Positions 63,270-64,000 of a DNA stretch of 64,000 nucleotides are shown piece after piece. The notes under the pieces are model-generated. The model made no database searches. It was not told the origin of the DNA and worked only from the letters and a program-made list of their open reading frames with translations. The position numbers and the translations under genes were made by a program. How positions within the stretch are numbered: the first letter of the stretch is position 1; each line of letters starts with the position of its first letter. This DNA comes from Candidatus Accumulibacter affinis (lineage in GTDB: Bacteria > Pseudomonadota > Gammaproteobacteria > Burkholderiales > Rhodocyclaceae), in contig JADJOT010000010.1 in NCBI GenBank assembly GCA_016713625.1, positions 1 to 64,000 on the forward strand. Reading direction: 5' to 3'.

Positions 63270-63535
63270 CCTTCGGCCTCCGCCTGGCCGCACTGGCGAC
63301 CACCGACATCCCCTGTCTCGACGGCCTGCTGGCCGGAGCGGTGCGCGGACCCGGTAAACGCAGCAAGCTGCGTATCGTTCCGGTGTGGGGAGCAAGGCCC
63401 CGGCGGCGGTGTCGCTATGGGCCGCGTAGCGCTCCCGGTTTGCGTCGGCGGACGAAACTGCCTTGTTCGTTGGCCAGCGTGGCAAACGTCTCGGCATGCG
63501 CATGAGCCAGTTGCGACTGCAGCGGGGCGGCCACT
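63270..63535 (+). pseudogene. Internal fragment of a second xerC
   Basis: GLRLAALATTDIPCLDGLLAG then GKRSKLRIVPV match the middle of intact XerC (50613-51527), with about 70% identity by eye. Then come one frameshift and an in-frame TAG, followed by ASADETALFVGQRGKRLGMR and QLRLQRGG. The stretch 63460-63505 is identical over 46 bp to 51240-51285 in xerC. The N-terminal part, the HxxRH and Tyr sites are missing, so it is dead. It marks the right edge of the island. Confidence 0.85.
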
Positions 63536-63654
63536 GTTGGCTGCTGCCTGGTCGTTGAAACCAAATCGGCTGTGCGAAGCGGCACGGCTCCGCTTTCTGT
63601 GGCAATCTACCCTTCTCGGTACGCTAAATCCGGTTTTGCCATGAAGGCGGGTAC

Positions 63655-64000
63655 ATGCGAACAGTCGCGCTTTTGCTGATTCTCTGCTGCTCACTGGCTC
63701 TTGCAGAGTCCGCAGCGCCGATTGTGGTCCTTCGCCAGAGCGGGGCGATCGGACCTGCCGATGCCGACTACCTGCAGCGAGGCCTCGACAAAGCGGCTGC
63801 GCTCAACGCGCAACTGGTCGTTCTAGAACTGGACACGCCGGGCGGGCTCGACCTTTCGATGCGCGCCATCATCCAGCATATTCTCGCCTCGCCGGTAGCC
63901 GTGGCCAGCTATGTGGCGCCGAACGGCGCGCGCGCGGCGAGTGCCGGCACATACCTCATGTATGCGAGCCACGTCGCGGCGATGGCGCCGGCGACCAATC
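63655..64000 (+). CDS. NfeD-type membrane serine protease, 5' part (runs off window)
   Basis: First 115 codons from ATG 63655. Signal peptide VALLLILCCSLALAES, then the ClpP-like protease start: VVLRQSGAIGPADADYLQRGL, QLVVLELDTPGGLDLSMRAIIQHILASPVAVASYVAPNGARAASAGTYLMYASHVAAMAPATN. PNGARAASAGTY holds the catalytic Ser region of NfeD1b/PH1510-like proteases. The family usually pairs with a stomatin gene downstream, which would lie outside the window. A probable ribosome-binding site is AAGGCGGG. Confidence 0.92.
   Translation, partial: MRTVALLLILCCSLALAESAAPIVVLRQSGAIGPADADYLQRGLDKAAALNAQLVVLELDTPGGLDLSMRAIIQHILASPVAVASYVAPNGARAASAGTYLMYASHVAAMAPATN

Overview
The window looks like a GC-rich betaproteobacterial chromosome segment, probably from the Rhodocyclales (Azoarcus / Accumulibacter-like). 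The main reasons are the dapF-DUF484-xerC neighbourhood, an Azoarcus-type group I intron in a tRNA-Ile gene, and a decayed ISAzo13-family transposase. The taxonomy is inferred from gene content only.

Layout. 1-2.2 kb: a decayed ISAzo13 transposase, then, on the minus strand, a tRNA-Ile(CAU) gene split in its anticodon loop by a ~252-nt group I intron, with its own -10 box and terminator. 2.5-19.7 kb: a small exported protein, then a long minus-strand block with an RND efflux pump (adaptor, transporter), a six-gene Mrp-type cation/proton antiporter lacking MrpA, an outer-membrane factor, a phospholipase A, a DUF2252 protein, an MscS-type channel and a UPF0114 protein. Six genes between 3.1 and 12.6 kb carry single-base frameshifts, mostly in G/C runs, which looks more like base-calling error than decay. 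20-28.6 kb: an SLC13 transporter, an alpha/beta hydrolase behind a four-unit 13-bp repeat, a giant AsmA-like protein and a HigBA/RelE-type toxin-antitoxin pair with a palindromic operator. 28.8-47.5 kb: a sulfur and envelope cluster (SdsA-type alkylsulfatase, SYLF lipoprotein, DUF3300, DUF2950, SulP permease, DUF202, radical-SAM sulfatase maturase and its sulfatase), a methyltransferase, an unusual HAD-phosphatase / 2H-phosphoesterase fusion, and an outer-membrane protein / alcohol dehydrogenase / aldehyde dehydrogenase set. 47.7-51.5 kb: DUF1345, GNAT, dapF, DUF484, xerC (core genes).

51.5-63.5 kb is the most interesting part. It is an island between intact xerC and a broken internal fragment of a second xerC, the two sharing a 46-bp identical stretch. 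It encodes (A) a 1305-aa protein with a NERD nuclease-like domain, a pseudokinase, a second kinase with a usable catalytic loop, and a P-loop ATPase with a Cys cluster; (B) a 592-aa protein of unknown fold; and (C) a 1655-aa protein with a PD-(D/E)xK-like motif and a C-terminal HerA/DptH-like ATPase. A HTH-nucleotidyltransferase gene and a truncated HEPN-like partner lie between B and C. I read A-B-C as a kinase-controlled restriction or anti-phage system related to the DptFGH / MAD6-7-8 style of effector, but without any DNA-modification gene in the window. This is inference from motifs and order; nothing was searched. The window ends inside an NfeD-type membrane serine protease gene.
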